Shown: piece by piece, positions 52,286-62,516 of the stretch | Layout: the number at the start of each line of letters is the position of its first letter | Position numbering within the stretch: the first letter of the stretch is position 1 | NCBI GenBank assembly: GCA_021845595.1 | Contig: JAJZVV010000010.1 | Location: forward strand, 1-64,000 | Direction of reading: 5' to 3' | DNA length: 64,000 nt | DNA from: Pseudomonadota bacterium | GTDB lineage: Bacteria > Pseudomonadota > Alphaproteobacteria > Acetobacterales > Acetobacteraceae | Program-made: the position numbers and the translations under genes | The notes under the pieces: model-generated | Databases searched by the model: none | What the model was told of the DNA's origin: nothing | The model's input: the letters and a program-made list of their open reading frames with translations, nothing else

Positions 52286-54568
52286 ATGACCATCGCCACC
52301 AATCTCGGCTTTCCCCGCATCGGCCGCCGGCGCGAACTGAAAACCGCGCTCGAGGCGTTCTGGAGTGGGCAGGCCGACGAAGCCGCCCTGCGCGCCACCG
52401 CCGCCGGCCTGCGGGCCACCCATTGGGACCTGCAGCAGGGCCACGGCATCCAGCACGTCCCCGCCAATGATTTCGCCTTCTACGATCACGTGCTCGATAC
52501 CGCCGTCATGCTCGGCGCCATTCCTGCCGGCTATGGCTGGCAGGAGGGCCCGGTTTCGCTGGCCACCTATTTCACCCTCGCCCGCGGCGGCGCCGCCGTG
52601 CCGGCGCTGGAAATGACCAAGTGGTTCGATACCAACTACCACTACCTGGTCCCCCGCCTCGCCGCCGGGCAGCGCTTCGTGCTCACCGAGAACCGCCCGC
52701 TCGCCGCCTTCCGCGAGGCCTTCGCCCAGGGCCGGCGCACCCGTCCGGTGCTGCTGGGCCCGGTCAGCTTCCTCGCCCTCGCCAAGACCATCGACGGCTC
52801 CGATCCGCTCGACCTGCTCGAGGCGGTTCTGCCGGTCTACGCCCAAATCCTTGACGAACTGGCCGCCGAGGGCGTGGCCTGGGTGCAGATCGACGAGCCG
52901 GTGCTGGCGCTCGACCTGCCGGCCAAGACCCGCGCCGCCATCAGCCGCGCCTACGCGGTGCTGGCGCCAAATCGCGGCGTGGACATCCTGCTCGCCAGCT
53001 ATTTCGCGCCGCTGGCCGACAACCTGCCGACCGCCCTCGCCCTGCCGGTCGCCGGGCTGCATCTCGACCTGGTGCGCGGCGCCGGCCAGCTCGGCGCGGT
53101 GCTGGAGGCAGCGCGGCCGGAGCTGTGGCTCTCACTCGGCATCGTCGACGGGCGGAATATCTGGCGCACGGACCTGCGCCGCGCGCTGGCGACGCTGGAG
53201 CAGGCGGCGGCCAAGCGCGGCACCCGCCAGCTCATGGTCGCGCCCTCGTGCAGCTTGCTGCACGTGCCGGTGGACCTGGCGCAGGAGACGGCGCTGCCGG
53301 CCGAGCTGAAGCCGTGGCTCGCCTTCGCCACCCAGAAGCTGGCCGAGATCGCCACCCTCACCCGCGCTCTCGATGAAGGCGCGGCCAGTGTCGCCGATGC
53401 GCTCGCGGAGAGCGACAAGGCGGTGGCCGACCGGCGCGCCAGCACCAAGGTGCACAACCCGGCCGTCGCCGCCCGCCTCGGCGCTGTGACCCCGGCGATG
53501 GAGCGGCGCGCCAGCGCGTTCCCCACCCGCCGCGCGCGCCAGCAGGCCCGGCTCAACCTGCCCGCCTTCCCCACCACCACCATCGGCTCCTTCCCGCAGA
53601 CCGCCGAAGTCCGCGCCGCCCGCGCCGCCCATGCCCGCGGCACCATCGACGACGCGAAATACGACGCGGCGATCGCCGAATGGACCAAGCAGGCGATCGC
53701 CTGGCAGGAGCAGGCCGGGCTCGACGTGCTGGTGCACGGCGAGTTCGAGCGCAACGACATGGTGAAGTATTTCGGCGAGCAGCTCGCCGGCTACGCCTTC
53801 ACCAAGCATGGCTGGGTGCAGTCCTATGGCAGCCGCTGCGTTGCGCCGCCGATCATCTGGGGCGACGTGTCGCGCCCGGCGGCGATGACGGTGCGCTGGA
53901 CGAAGTTCGCCCAGTCGCTCAGCAATCACCCGGTCAAGGGCATGCTCACCGGCCCGGTGACGATGCTGCAATGGTCGTTCGTGCGCGACGACGAAACCCG
54001 CGAGACGGTGTGCCGGCAGATCGCGCTGGCGCTGCGCGACGAGGTGACCGACCTGGAGGCCGCCGGCATCGGCGTGATCCAGATCGACGAGCCGGCGCTG
54101 CGCGAGGGCCTGCCGCTGCGCCGCGCCGACCGCACCGAGTATCTGCGCTGGGCGACCGCGAGCTTCCGCCTCTCGGCCAGCGGCGTGCGCGACGAGACCC
54201 AGATCCACACCCACATGTGCTACGCCGACTTCAACGACATCATGGCCGACATCATCGCGCTCGATGCCGACGTCATCAGCATCGAGGCGACGCGCAGCCG
54301 GATGGAACTGCTCGACGCCTTCAAGGTCGAGAAATATCCGAACGAGATCGGCCCGGGCGTGTGGGACATCCATTCCCCGCGCGTGCCGAGCGCGGCGGAG
54401 ATGGCCGAGCTGCTTCGCCTCGCCCGCGGCCGCCTGGCCGACTGGCAGATCTGGGTCAATCCGGATTGCGGGCTGAAGACGCGGCGCTGGGAGGAGGTCC
54501 GCCCGGCGATCGACAACATGGTCGCGGCCGCCCGCGAACTCCGCTCCATGGCTCAGGCGGCGGAGTAA
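52286..54568 (+). CDS. metE: Cobalamin-independent methionine synthase
   Basis: This 760-residue enzyme transfers a methyl group from 5-methyltetrahydropteroyl-triglutamate to homocysteine. The N-terminal half includes TNLGFPRIGRRRELKTALE; the C-terminal catalytic barrel has FPTTTIGSFPQTAEVR and zinc ligands in HTHMCYADFND and NPDCGLKTR. The length is normal. ATG 52286 follows ACAGGAGCC. It lies alone, downstream of a palindromic AT-rich operator candidate. Confidence 0.97.
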   Translation: MTIATNLGFPRIGRRRELKTALEAFWSGQADEAALRATAAGLRATHWDLQQGHGIQHVPANDFAFYDHVLDTAVMLGAIPAGYGWQEGPVSLATYFTLARGGAAVPALEMTKWFDTNYHYLVPRLAAGQRFVLTENRPLAAFREAFAQGRRTRPVLLGPVSFLALAKTIDGSDPLDLLEAVLPVYAQILDELAAEGVAWVQIDEPVLALDLPAKTRAAISRAYAVLAPNRGVDILLASYFAPLADNLPTALALPVAGLHLDLVRGAGQLGAVLEAARPELWLSLGIVDGRNIWRTDLRRALATLEQAAAKRGTRQLMVAPSCSLLHVPVDLAQETALPAELKPWLAFATQKLAEIATLTRALDEGAASVADALAESDKAVADRRASTKVHNPAVAARLGAVTPAMERRASAFPTRRARQQARLNLPAFPTTTIGSFPQTAEVRAARAAHARGTIDDAKYDAAIAEWTKQAIAWQEQAGLDVLVHGEFERNDMVKYFGEQLAGYAFTKHGWVQSYGSRCVAPPIIWGDVSRPAAMTVRWTKFAQSLSNHPVKGMLTGPVTMLQWSFVRDDETRETVCRQIALALRDEVTDLEAAGIGVIQIDEPALREGLPLRRADRTEYLRWATASFRLSASGVRDETQIHTHMCYADFNDIMADIIALDADVISIEATRSRMELLDAFKVEKYPNEIGPGVWDIHSPRVPSAAEMAELLRLARGRLADWQIWVNPDCGLKTRRWEEVRPAIDNMVAAARELRSMAQAAE

Positions 54569-54578
54569 CCGAGACGCT

Positions 54579-54604
54579 ACCCCGGGGCGGCGACGCTCCG
54601 GGGT
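54579..54604. terminator. Bidirectional hairpin between metE and the EipB-like gene
   Basis: ACCCCGG (54579-54585) pairs with CCGGGGT (54598-54604) around a 12-base loop in the 42-bp gap between two convergent genes, so it can serve both transcripts. There are no clear T-runs. Confidence 0.5.
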
Positions 54605-54610
54605 GGCGGC

Positions 54611-55480
54611 TCAGCAATGGTGCGGCGGCTGCAGCTTGAACTCGGACAGCCGCGCCATCATGACGAAATCGCCGAAATCCATGCGGATCTCGTCGGCGAC
54701 CCCGTTCTCCCAGTAGCGCATGCTCACTTCGTAGTCCGGTTCGAGCGCCGTGGGCTTGCGGTCGAAGAAGGCGATGTGCACGCGCCCGCTGGCGAGTTTG
54801 GCCAGCGCCGGGTAGCGCGCCGACGGCGACTTCGTGTTCCAGCTCGTGATGGTGACGAACGTGTCCTGCGCACCACCGTCGGCGGTGCCGTCGAACAGCG
54901 GCAGGGCGAGGAAGCGCTTGCCCGCGGCGGCGCCGGCGAGGATCGACGCGGTGTGCCACATCGGGAACAAGGTCCCGCTGGGCAGCGGGGTGATCTCTTC
55001 CTTCGGCTGGCTGTAGCGCACCTCGCCGCGCCCGCCGGGATGATCGAGCGTCGCCTCGCCGGAGGTCGCTTCGGTGAGGGCGGTGTCGGTGGTCTGGCGC
55101 ATGCGGAAGCGCAGGCGCGTGCCGGTCTTGGATTCCCAGGTGGCGTAGTCGGTCTCCATCTGCACGTCCTGGCCGTCGCGGTTGGAGATGGCCATGGAGA
55201 GCTTCTGCTCGACCGCCCAGCCGTCGCAGGCATCGATGACGTCGAAATTCATCGACCCGCTGCCGCCGACGATGTCGCCGCCGCGCCCCGATTCGAAACT
55301 CAGCTGATAGCGCGCGTGATGTGCGGCGAGGCCGGCGGCGACCTGCGCGGCGGCCGGCGCCGCGGCGGCGCGCGGCGTGCTGATCGTCGGCGGCGCCGGT
55401 TCCGCCCGGGCCGGCAACGCCCACGGCGCGGCGGTGCTCAGCAGGGTGGCGGCGGCGAGGGCAGCAAGGCGCGTGGACAT
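54611..55480 (-). CDS. Cell envelope integrity protein, EipB/DUF1849 family
   Basis: This 289-residue periplasmic protein has a signal peptide (LAALAAATLLSTAAPWALPARA). The motifs HHARYQLSFESGRGGDIVGGSGSM, ACDGWAVEQK and LFPMWHTASIL are those of DUF1849, the family of Brucella EipB, a beta-spiral protein needed for envelope integrity. The two conserved cysteines that form a disulfide in EipB are present: Cys85 and the C-terminal residue Cys289. ATG 55480 gives a normal signal peptide; a longer start at 55537 does not. Confidence 0.85.
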   Translation of the reverse strand: MSTRLAALAAATLLSTAAPWALPARAEPAPPTISTPRAAAAPAAAQVAAGLAAHHARYQLSFESGRGGDIVGGSGSMNFDVIDACDGWAVEQKLSMAISNRDGQDVQMETDYATWESKTGTRLRFRMRQTTDTALTEATSGEATLDHPGGRGEVRYSQPKEEITPLPSGTLFPMWHTASILAGAAAGKRFLALPLFDGTADGGAQDTFVTITSWNTKSPSARYPALAKLASGRVHIAFFDRKPTALEPDYEVSMRYWENGVADEIRMDFGDFVMMARLSEFKLQPPHHC

Positions 55481-55549
55481 GCGCGGAGTCTCCGACGGGT
55501 TCGATGATAGATAAGTGAACGAGTGCCCGTTGCCCATAGGCGCATCGCG

Positions 55550-57340
55550 TCAGCCGCCGGCGTGGGCCTTCGGCGGCAGATCGAGCTTCAGCGACAATTC
55601 CTTGAGCCGCGCGGGAGCGACTGGCGCCGGCGCGCCCATCATCAGGTCCTCGCCCTGCTGGTTGAGCGGGAACAGGATGACTTCGCGGATGTTCGGCTCG
55701 TCGGCCAGCAGCATCACCATCCGGTCGATCCCCGGCGCCGAGCCGCCGTGCGGCGGGGCGCCGTAGCGGAACGCGTTGAGCATGCCGCCGAAGCGCGCCT
55801 CCACCTCGTCGGCGCCGTAGCCGGCGATGGCAAAGGCTTTCAGCATGATGTCGGCGCGGTGATTGCGGATCGCGCCGGACGAAAGCTCGATGCCGTTGCA
55901 GACGATGTCGTACTGGTAGGCCTTGATGGTCAGCGGATCCTGCGTCTCCAGCGCTTCCAGCCCGCCTTGCGGCATGCTGAACGGGTTGTGCGAGAAATCG
56001 ATCAGACCGGTGTCCTCGTTGCGCTCATACATCGGGAAGTCGGTGATCCAGCAGAAGCGGAAGGCCCCGGTCTCGGCCAGGCCCAGCTCGCTGGCGAGCC
56101 GCGTGCGCACGCTGCCGGCGAATTTCGCCGCTTCGGCCGGCTTGCCGGCGACGAAGAACACCGCATCCCCGGCGCCAAGACCGCAGAGGTCGCGGATCTG
56201 CGCCGCCCGCTCCGGCTCGAGATTGCGTGCGATCGGCCCTTTGGCGCCCTCGGCATCGAAAATGATGTAGCCGAGGCCACCCGCGCCCTCCTCCTTGGCC
56301 CAGTCGTTGAGCTTGTCGAAGAAGGAGCGCGGCTGCGTGCCGGCACGAGGCGCCGGGATCGCGCGCACCACGCCGCCGGCGGCGACGATGCGGGAAAAGA
56401 GGCCGAAGCCGGAGCCGGCGAAGGCGCTGCTCGCGTCCCGGATGCGCAGCGGGTTGCGCAGATCCGGCTTGTCGGAGCCGAATTCGAGCATCGCGGTCTC
56501 ATAGGGGATGCGGGGGAAGGGCGTCGGGCTGACGGTGCGGCCCGCGGCAAACTCCTCGAACACGCCGGCGATCACCGGCTCGATAGCCGCAAAAACATCG
56601 TCTTGCGTGACAAAACTCATCTCGAAATCGAGCTGGTAGAACTCGCCCGGCGAGCGGTCGGCGCGCGAGGCCTCGTCGCGGAAGCAGGGCGCGATCTGGA
56701 AATACCGGTCGAACCCGGCGACCATCAGCAACTGCTTGAACTGCTGCGGCGCCTGCGGCAGGGCGTAGAACTTGCCCGGATGCAGCCGCGCCGGCACCAG
56801 GAAGTCCCGCGCGCCTTCGGGCGAGGAGGCGGTGAGGATCGGCGTCTGGAATTCGTGGAACCCCTGCGCCGTCATGCGCTGCCGGATCGAGGCGATGACC
56901 TGGCTGCGCAGTACCATGTTGCGCTGCATCCGCTCGCGGCGAAGATCCAGGAAACGGTAGCGCAGCCGGAGATCCTCGGGGAATTGCTGCTCGCCGGCGA
57001 CCTGGATCGGCAGCGTCTCGGCCGCCGACTGCACGGTGAGGGTCGCCGCGCGCAGTTCGATCTCGCCGGTCGGCAGCCGTGGGTTCGCCGTGCCGGGCGC
57101 GCGTGCCACCACCTCGCCGGTGACGGTGATGACGCTCTCGGGCCGCACCCGGTCGGCCTCCGCGAACACGGCGCTACCCTGGGTGAAGACGCACTGGGTG
57201 ATGCCGGCGTGGTCGCGCAGATCGATGAACAGCAGCCCGCCATGATCGCGCTTGCTGTGCACCCAGCCGGAGAGGCGAGCGGTGCGGCCGGTGTCGGCGG
57301 CGCTGAGCGCGCCGCAGGAATGGGTGCGGTAGGAATGCAT
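55550..57340 (-). CDS. aspS: Aspartyl-tRNA synthetase, probably non-discriminating
   Basis: This 596-residue class II synthetase has an N-terminal OB-fold ([20 protein letters not shown]), motif 2 ([21 protein letters not shown]), a bacterial GAD insertion domain and motif 3 ([11 protein letters not shown]). His33 (RDHGG) and Gly83 (APGTANP) correspond to the His/Gly pair reported for non-discriminating AspRS, which also charges tRNA-Asn and relies on the GatCAB amidotransferase. ATG 57340 precedes the conserved HSYRTHSCG. Confidence 0.96.
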   Translation of the reverse strand: MHSYRTHSCGALSAADTGRTARLSGWVHSKRDHGGLLFIDLRDHAGITQCVFTQGSAVFAEADRVRPESVITVTGEVVARAPGTANPRLPTGEIELRAATLTVQSAAETLPIQVAGEQQFPEDLRLRYRFLDLRRERMQRNMVLRSQVIASIRQRMTAQGFHEFQTPILTASSPEGARDFLVPARLHPGKFYALPQAPQQFKQLLMVAGFDRYFQIAPCFRDEASRADRSPGEFYQLDFEMSFVTQDDVFAAIEPVIAGVFEEFAAGRTVSPTPFPRIPYETAMLEFGSDKPDLRNPLRIRDASSAFAGSGFGLFSRIVAAGGVVRAIPAPRAGTQPRSFFDKLNDWAKEEGAGGLGYIIFDAEGAKGPIARNLEPERAAQIRDLCGLGAGDAVFFVAGKPAEAAKFAGSVRTRLASELGLAETGAFRFCWITDFPMYERNEDTGLIDFSHNPFSMPQGGLEALETQDPLTIKAYQYDIVCNGIELSSGAIRNHRADIMLKAFAIAGYGADEVEARFGGMLNAFRYGAPPHGGSAPGIDRMVMLLADEPNIREVILFPLNQQGEDLMMGAPAPVAPARLKELSLKLDLPPKAHAGG

Positions 57341-57390
57341 CGGCGTGTTCCTGCTCGGGGGTCGCGTGAACTGGGCGCCGGCCGGAGCGG

Positions 57391-57420
57391 GCGCCGGGCA
57401 CACAAGCGCCGGGCACACAA
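57391..57420. repeat. 15-bp direct tandem repeat upstream of aspS
   Basis: GCGCCGGGCACACAA occurs twice without a gap, at 57391-57405 and 57406-57420, in the 208-bp divergent region between aspS and rnd. A second, looser pair (TTGTTGCCCGGGC at 57446-57458 and 57497-57509) follows. The region should hold both promoters. Confidence 0.85.
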
Positions 57421-57548
57421 GCGAGCGGGGGCGCCACTGTCAAGTTTGTTGCCCGGGCACGTTTCCGTGCTCGCTGCCCAGGCGCGCCCTCCTAATTGTT
57501 GCCCGGGCGCGCTTCCGCCACGCCATGGGCCGGTGTAGAGACAAACGC

Positions 57549-58733
57549 ATGCCGCGCCCCGCCCGTGCCGATTTTCCCCCGCCCGAACTCATCACCACCT
57601 CCGACGCGCTGGACGCGGTTTGCGCCCGGCTGCGGCGGGAGGCGTTCGTCACCGTCGATACGGAGTTCATGCGCGAACGCACCTACTGGCCGGAACTCTG
57701 CGTCGTCCAGCTCGCCGGCACCGCCGAGGTCGTCGTCGTGGACGCGCTCGCCCCCGGTATCGATCTGGCCCCGCTCGGCGCCCTGCTCGCCGACCCGGCG
57801 GTGACCAAGGTCTTCCACGCCGCCCGTCAGGACGTGGAGATTTTCCTGCTGCTGTTCGACGCCGTGCCGCGGCCGCTGTTCGATACGCAGGTGGCGGCGA
57901 TGGTCGGCGGCTTCGGCGACCAGGCCGGCTATGACACGCTGGTCGCCGCCCTCACCGGCGGGCACATCGACAAGGCCCACCGCTTCTCCGATTGGTCCGC
58001 CCGGCCGCTCTCGCCGGCCCAGATCGCCTACGCCGCCGCCGACGTCACCCATCTGCGCGGCGTCTATGAGCGGTTGATGGCGCGGCTGGAGAAGGAAGGC
58101 CGCAGCGCCTGGGTGGCCGAGGAGATGGGCGCGCTGGCCGAGCCGGCGACCTACCGCGCGGATCCCGAGACCGCTTGGGAGCGGCTGCGCGCGCGCAGCA
58201 ACAACCGCCGCTTTCTCGGCCTGCTGCGCGCCATCGCCGCCTGGCGCGAGCGCGAGGCGCAGCGCGTCAACATCCCCCGCCAGCGTCTGCTCAAGGACGA
58301 GACGCTGCTGGAGATCGCCGCCACCGCGCCACGCACGGCGGAGGACCTGCTCCGTGCCCGTGGCGTCGGCCGTGGCTTCGCCGAGGGCAAACAGGGCGCG
58401 GCACTGCTGGCCGTGATCGAAGCCGCCGCCGCCCTGCCGGAGGACGCGCTGCCCGAGCTGCCGCGCGCGCGGGAGGGCGCCCGCCCCTCGCCCGCCCTGG
58501 TCGCGCTGCTGAAAGTGCTGCTGGCGGCGAAATGCGAGCAGCACGACGTGGCCCCGAAACTGGTCGCCTCTTCCGAGGAGATCGATCGGCTCGCGGCCGA
58601 GGAGCAGCCGGACATCCCGCCGCTGCACGGCTGGCGGCACGACCTGTTCGGCGCCGACGCGCTGGCGCTGAAGTCCGGCCGCATCGCGCTCTCCACCGAG
58701 GGCAAGCGGATCAAGCTGCTGCGCCTGGGCTGA
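57549..58733 (+). CDS. rnd: Ribonuclease D
   Basis: This 394-residue 3'-5' exoribonuclease of the DEDD family has Exo I VDTEFMRERTYWPELC, Exo II KVFHAARQDVEIF and Exo III with AYAAADVTHLRGVY, followed by an HRDC-type domain (ERLRARSNNRRFLGLLRAI, RGVGRGFAEG). It trims tRNA and other structured RNA 3' ends. ATG 57549 (MPRPARADFPPPEL) was chosen because a longer frame enters the repeat-rich divergent region. Confidence 0.95.
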   Translation: MPRPARADFPPPELITTSDALDAVCARLRREAFVTVDTEFMRERTYWPELCVVQLAGTAEVVVVDALAPGIDLAPLGALLADPAVTKVFHAARQDVEIFLLLFDAVPRPLFDTQVAAMVGGFGDQAGYDTLVAALTGGHIDKAHRFSDWSARPLSPAQIAYAAADVTHLRGVYERLMARLEKEGRSAWVAEEMGALAEPATYRADPETAWERLRARSNNRRFLGLLRAIAAWREREAQRVNIPRQRLLKDETLLEIAATAPRTAEDLLRARGVGRGFAEGKQGAALLAVIEAAAALPEDALPELPRAREGARPSPALVALLKVLLAAKCEQHDVAPKLVASSEEIDRLAAEEQPDIPPLHGWRHDLFGADALALKSGRIALSTEGKRIKLLRLG

Positions 58734-58850
58734 GCAGGCGCGATCCCCTCCCGCTCCGGCGTCGCGGATGTTACATAGGCGATCTTAATCGGCCGGCGCG
58801 CGGTCGCCCGATTCCCGGTGAAGCGCGGCGCGCGGCGATGGGGAAGCGCC

Positions 58851-59447
58851 ATGCCAGAAGCGAAAAAATCACAAGCCGCGCAGGACGTTCGGACCCGGCC
58901 GGCTCGCTGGTGGCAGTGGGTTCTGATGTATCCTGCCCTGTTCATCGCCATGCTCGGCGCGGTGCCGCAGTATTTCCATTGGGTCTCGGCGGTGCAGCTG
59001 GGGCTTTCGCCCTTCGCCGATGTCGGCGGCGCGGAGAAGCAGCTCGATGCCTGGCGCAGAAACACCGATTGTCTGAGCGGGATCGATCACGTCAAACCCG
59101 AGGCGAAGACCCGCTACGGCATCGATCTGCTCACCTGCCCCTCGGGCGACATCCTGGTGACCCTGACCCCGCCGTCGGGCGCCGGCCAGGCGCTCTCGAC
59201 CTGGATCATCACCGCGGACCTGTTCACCCACACCGCCCGGCGCGGTCTCCTTGCCGCGGCATTCGCCCAGACGCCGCCCAGAGCCACCGAGGAACCGTAT
59301 TCGACCCGCGTGATCGACGTACGCCAGAGCGGAACCCTGGTGACGAGACGCATCCAGCGCTCGGACGGAAGCTGCGTCGACCAGACGATCGACGCGCTGA
59401 CCGGGCGGCACATCCGGCAAGCCGACGCGCCCTGCACGAAATATTGA
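58851..59447 (+). CDS. Unrecognised membrane-anchored protein
   Basis: This 198-residue protein has one clear hydrophobic segment (WVLMYPALFIAMLGAV, residues 24-39), with a basic N-terminus in the cytoplasm and the rest probably periplasmic. Four cysteines (DCLSGI, LTCPSGD, GSCVDQ, APCTKY) could form two disulfides. A C-terminal TIDALTGRHIRQAD segment suggests a beta-structured end. No family was recognised. An upstream ATG at 58818 is possible. Confidence 0.6.
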   Translation: MPEAKKSQAAQDVRTRPARWWQWVLMYPALFIAMLGAVPQYFHWVSAVQLGLSPFADVGGAEKQLDAWRRNTDCLSGIDHVKPEAKTRYGIDLLTCPSGDILVTLTPPSGAGQALSTWIITADLFTHTARRGLLAAAFAQTPPRATEEPYSTRVIDVRQSGTLVTRRIQRSDGSCVDQTIDALTGRHIRQADAPCTKY

Positions 59448-59565
59448 AGCGGCGCGGGATCTGGCGCCGAAGGCCGGAGCGCGCCTAGGCTGCCTCCGCA
59501 TGACAGCGGAGGCCGCCGGGCCTGGCAGTGGCGGCGGCAGCTCCCGGCCCTGGAGGATCACGGCG

Positions 59566-60045
59566 ATGCGCGCCTTTCACCATCACCTTGCGGCTCCCCT
59601 CATCCGGCGGATCGCCGTCGCGCTGGCCATCGGCTCTGCCGGCGCGGCGCTGCTGCCTGCCGGGGGACAGGCGCAGTTGCTCAACCAACTGGAGAATGCA
59701 GTCGGAGCGGGGCAAGGCGGAGGGGCCGCGCCGGGCGGCGGCGCGCTCGGGGGGCTCGGGTCGGCGTTGCCGTCGGTGGACAAGGCGAGTCCGACCAATC
59801 TCGCCGGGCTGATCCAATATTGTATCCAGAACAACTACCTGGGTGGCGGCGCTGCCTCGGTGAAGGATTCGCTGCTCGGCCGGGCGCCGGGCGGCGCGTC
59901 CGACAGCCAGTTCAAGGCCGGCAGCAACGGGCTGCTGCAAACCGGCCAGGGCCAGAATTTCGGCCTCGGCGGCGGCGGCCTCAAGGCGCAGGTCACTCAG
60001 AAGGTCTGCGACCTCGTGCTGCAGCACGCCAAATCCCTGCTCTGA
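59566..60045 (+). CDS. DUF2501 family exported protein
   Basis: This 159-residue protein has a signal peptide (IRRIAVALAIGSAGAALLP), a Gly/Ala-rich segment and the DUF2501 core: LAGLIQYCIQNNYLGGGAASVKDSLLG and LKAQVTQKVCDLVLQHAKSLL, with two conserved cysteines. The E. coli relative is YjjA, whose function is unclear. ATG 59566 follows TGGAGGATC. A frame open further upstream to 59500 is not needed. Confidence 0.8.
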   Translation: MRAFHHHLAAPLIRRIAVALAIGSAGAALLPAGGQAQLLNQLENAVGAGQGGGAAPGGGALGGLGSALPSVDKASPTNLAGLIQYCIQNNYLGGGAASVKDSLLGRAPGGASDSQFKAGSNGLLQTGQGQNFGLGGGGLKAQVTQKVCDLVLQHAKSLL

Positions 60046-60067
60046 GTCGCGGCGTGCGCCGCCATTC

Positions 60068-60096
60068 TTGACTCGTCATGAACGATCGTTCATGTG
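60068..60096 (+). promoter_or_regulatory. 18-bp perfect palindrome overlapping a -35-like box
   Basis: CATGAACGATCGTTCATG (60077-60094) is a perfect palindrome of the kind bound by TetR-family repressors (core TGAACGATCGTTCA). A -35-like TTGACT lies just upstream at 60068-60073; the matching -10 is weak (CATGTG). The next gene starts at 60266. No TetR gene is encoded in the window. Confidence 0.55.
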
Positions 60097-60265
60097 CCGG
60101 ACTTTCCCGTGAGAGGCCGTGAGGTCGATGATACCCTGATCGTCGCCTGTCGTGCGGCATAAATATGAGTGTGAATACGGAGCTCAGGACGATTGAACGC
60201 TGCCTCGGCCGCCATGTTCGGCGAATTTGTCGGGACGTGTTCTGAATCTATGGGGGAGAATATCC

Positions 60266-60541
60266 GTGCAATACCGCTTCACACCTCTTGCAGTCTCGGG
60301 CTTGACCATGATCGGCCTATCCGGCTGCGATCACGACGACTATTACCGGCATGCCTATAACCAGCCGCCCGTGATCGTGGTCCAGGCGCCCGCTCCGGCC
60401 CCGCCGCCGCCCCCGGCGCCAACCTATGTGGCCCCTCCGCCCTATCCTTATTACCAGCCATATCCGTATTACGCGCCGGCCCCGGCCTACTACGGCGCGC
60501 CTGGGTATGGCTATTATTATGGCCGACGCGGCGACGACTGA
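60266..60541 (+). CDS. Small Pro/Tyr-rich lipoprotein
   Basis: This 91-residue protein starts at GTG 60266, after GGGGGAGAA. A short hydrophobic segment ends in the lipobox Gly-Leu-Ser-Gly-Cys near residue 20, followed by DHDDYYRHAY and a long Pro/Ala/Tyr tail (APPPPPAPTY, YPYYQPYPYYAPAP). Such tails occur in surface or periplasmic lipoproteins of low conservation. No function can be assigned. The TetR-like palindrome upstream is the likely control site. Confidence 0.6.
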   Translation: MQYRFTPLAVSGLTMIGLSGCDHDDYYRHAYNQPPVIVVQAPAPAPPPPPAPTYVAPPPYPYYQPYPYYAPAPAYYGAPGYGYYYGRRGDD

Positions 60542-60594
60542 CGCGCCGGCCGCGGCGCGGGCATTTTCCCTCGGCTGAACGATGCGCGGATGGA

Positions 60595-61239
60595 TCAGCC
60601 CCCGCCGTTGCGGTTGCGCTCGGCGACCAGCGCCGCCATCGCCGCGCCGGCCTCGCCCTCCCCGGCGAGCCCGCTGATCACGCCGGCGCGGTCCGCGGGC
60701 GGGCGGTTCTGGCTCGCCTTCCACTTGCCTTCCAGCCGCGCGATGGGAATTTCCACCCCGACGATGCCGCGCAGCTGCGCAGCGATGAAATCCGCCGGCG
60801 CGTCGGTGACCGCCCAGGGCTCGGGACGGGACGATTCGCGCGCCTGCGTCAGCCCTTCCACCAGGGTGCGCAGCCACGCGGCATCGTCGATGACGCGCGG
60901 CGTGCCCCAGGCGTGCACGGTGGCGTAGTTCCACGTCGGCACCACGCGCCCGGTCTCGCGCTTGGTCGCGTAGAGCGAGGGCGACACGTAGGTCTGCGGT
61001 CCCTGGAAAACCACCAGGCACTCGGCGGCGGTGGCCAACTCGGCCAGATGCGGATTGGCGCGGGCGAGATGGGCGCGCAGCGTGCCGCGGGGCGAGGCAT
61101 CGGCATCGAGCAGGAACGGCAGCGGATTGGCCAGCAGCCCGGCCGCGCCGGCGGTGATGAGCAGGGCGAACGGGTGAGCACGCATCAGCGCGTGCTGGAC
61201 GTCGAGGCGATCCTCGCGGAATGCAGCGGGCAGATACAT
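60595..61239 (-). CDS. FMN-binding negative transcriptional regulator, PaiB-like
   Basis: This 214-residue split-barrel flavin-binding family protein starts MYLPAAFREDRLDVQHALMR. Family motifs are HLARANPHLAEL, ECLVVFQGPQTYVSPSLYATK and VPTWNYATVHAWG, and it ends with EIPIARLEGKWKASQNRP. PaiB of Bacillus affects protease and sporulation genes, but many relatives probably act as flavin or haem proteins. ATG 61239 follows a GGAG-like site. It is divergent from the Old Yellow Enzyme gene. Confidence 0.88.
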   Translation of the reverse strand: MYLPAAFREDRLDVQHALMRAHPFALLITAGAAGLLANPLPFLLDADASPRGTLRAHLARANPHLAELATAAECLVVFQGPQTYVSPSLYATKRETGRVVPTWNYATVHAWGTPRVIDDAAWLRTLVEGLTQARESSRPEPWAVTDAPADFIAAQLRGIVGVEIPIARLEGKWKASQNRPPADRAGVISGLAGEGEAGAAMAALVAERNRNGGG

Positions 61240-61294
61240 GGCGTGGCTCCCGGCTGGCGGGTCGCGTGCCGCGATTCCCCTTGCCGCGATTTAA

Positions 61295-62461
<1,167 letters not shown>

Positions 62462-62516
62462 CCCCGCCCTCTGCACAGCCCTTCACGCCCCGACCGACCA
62501 AGAGGAAGGACAGACC

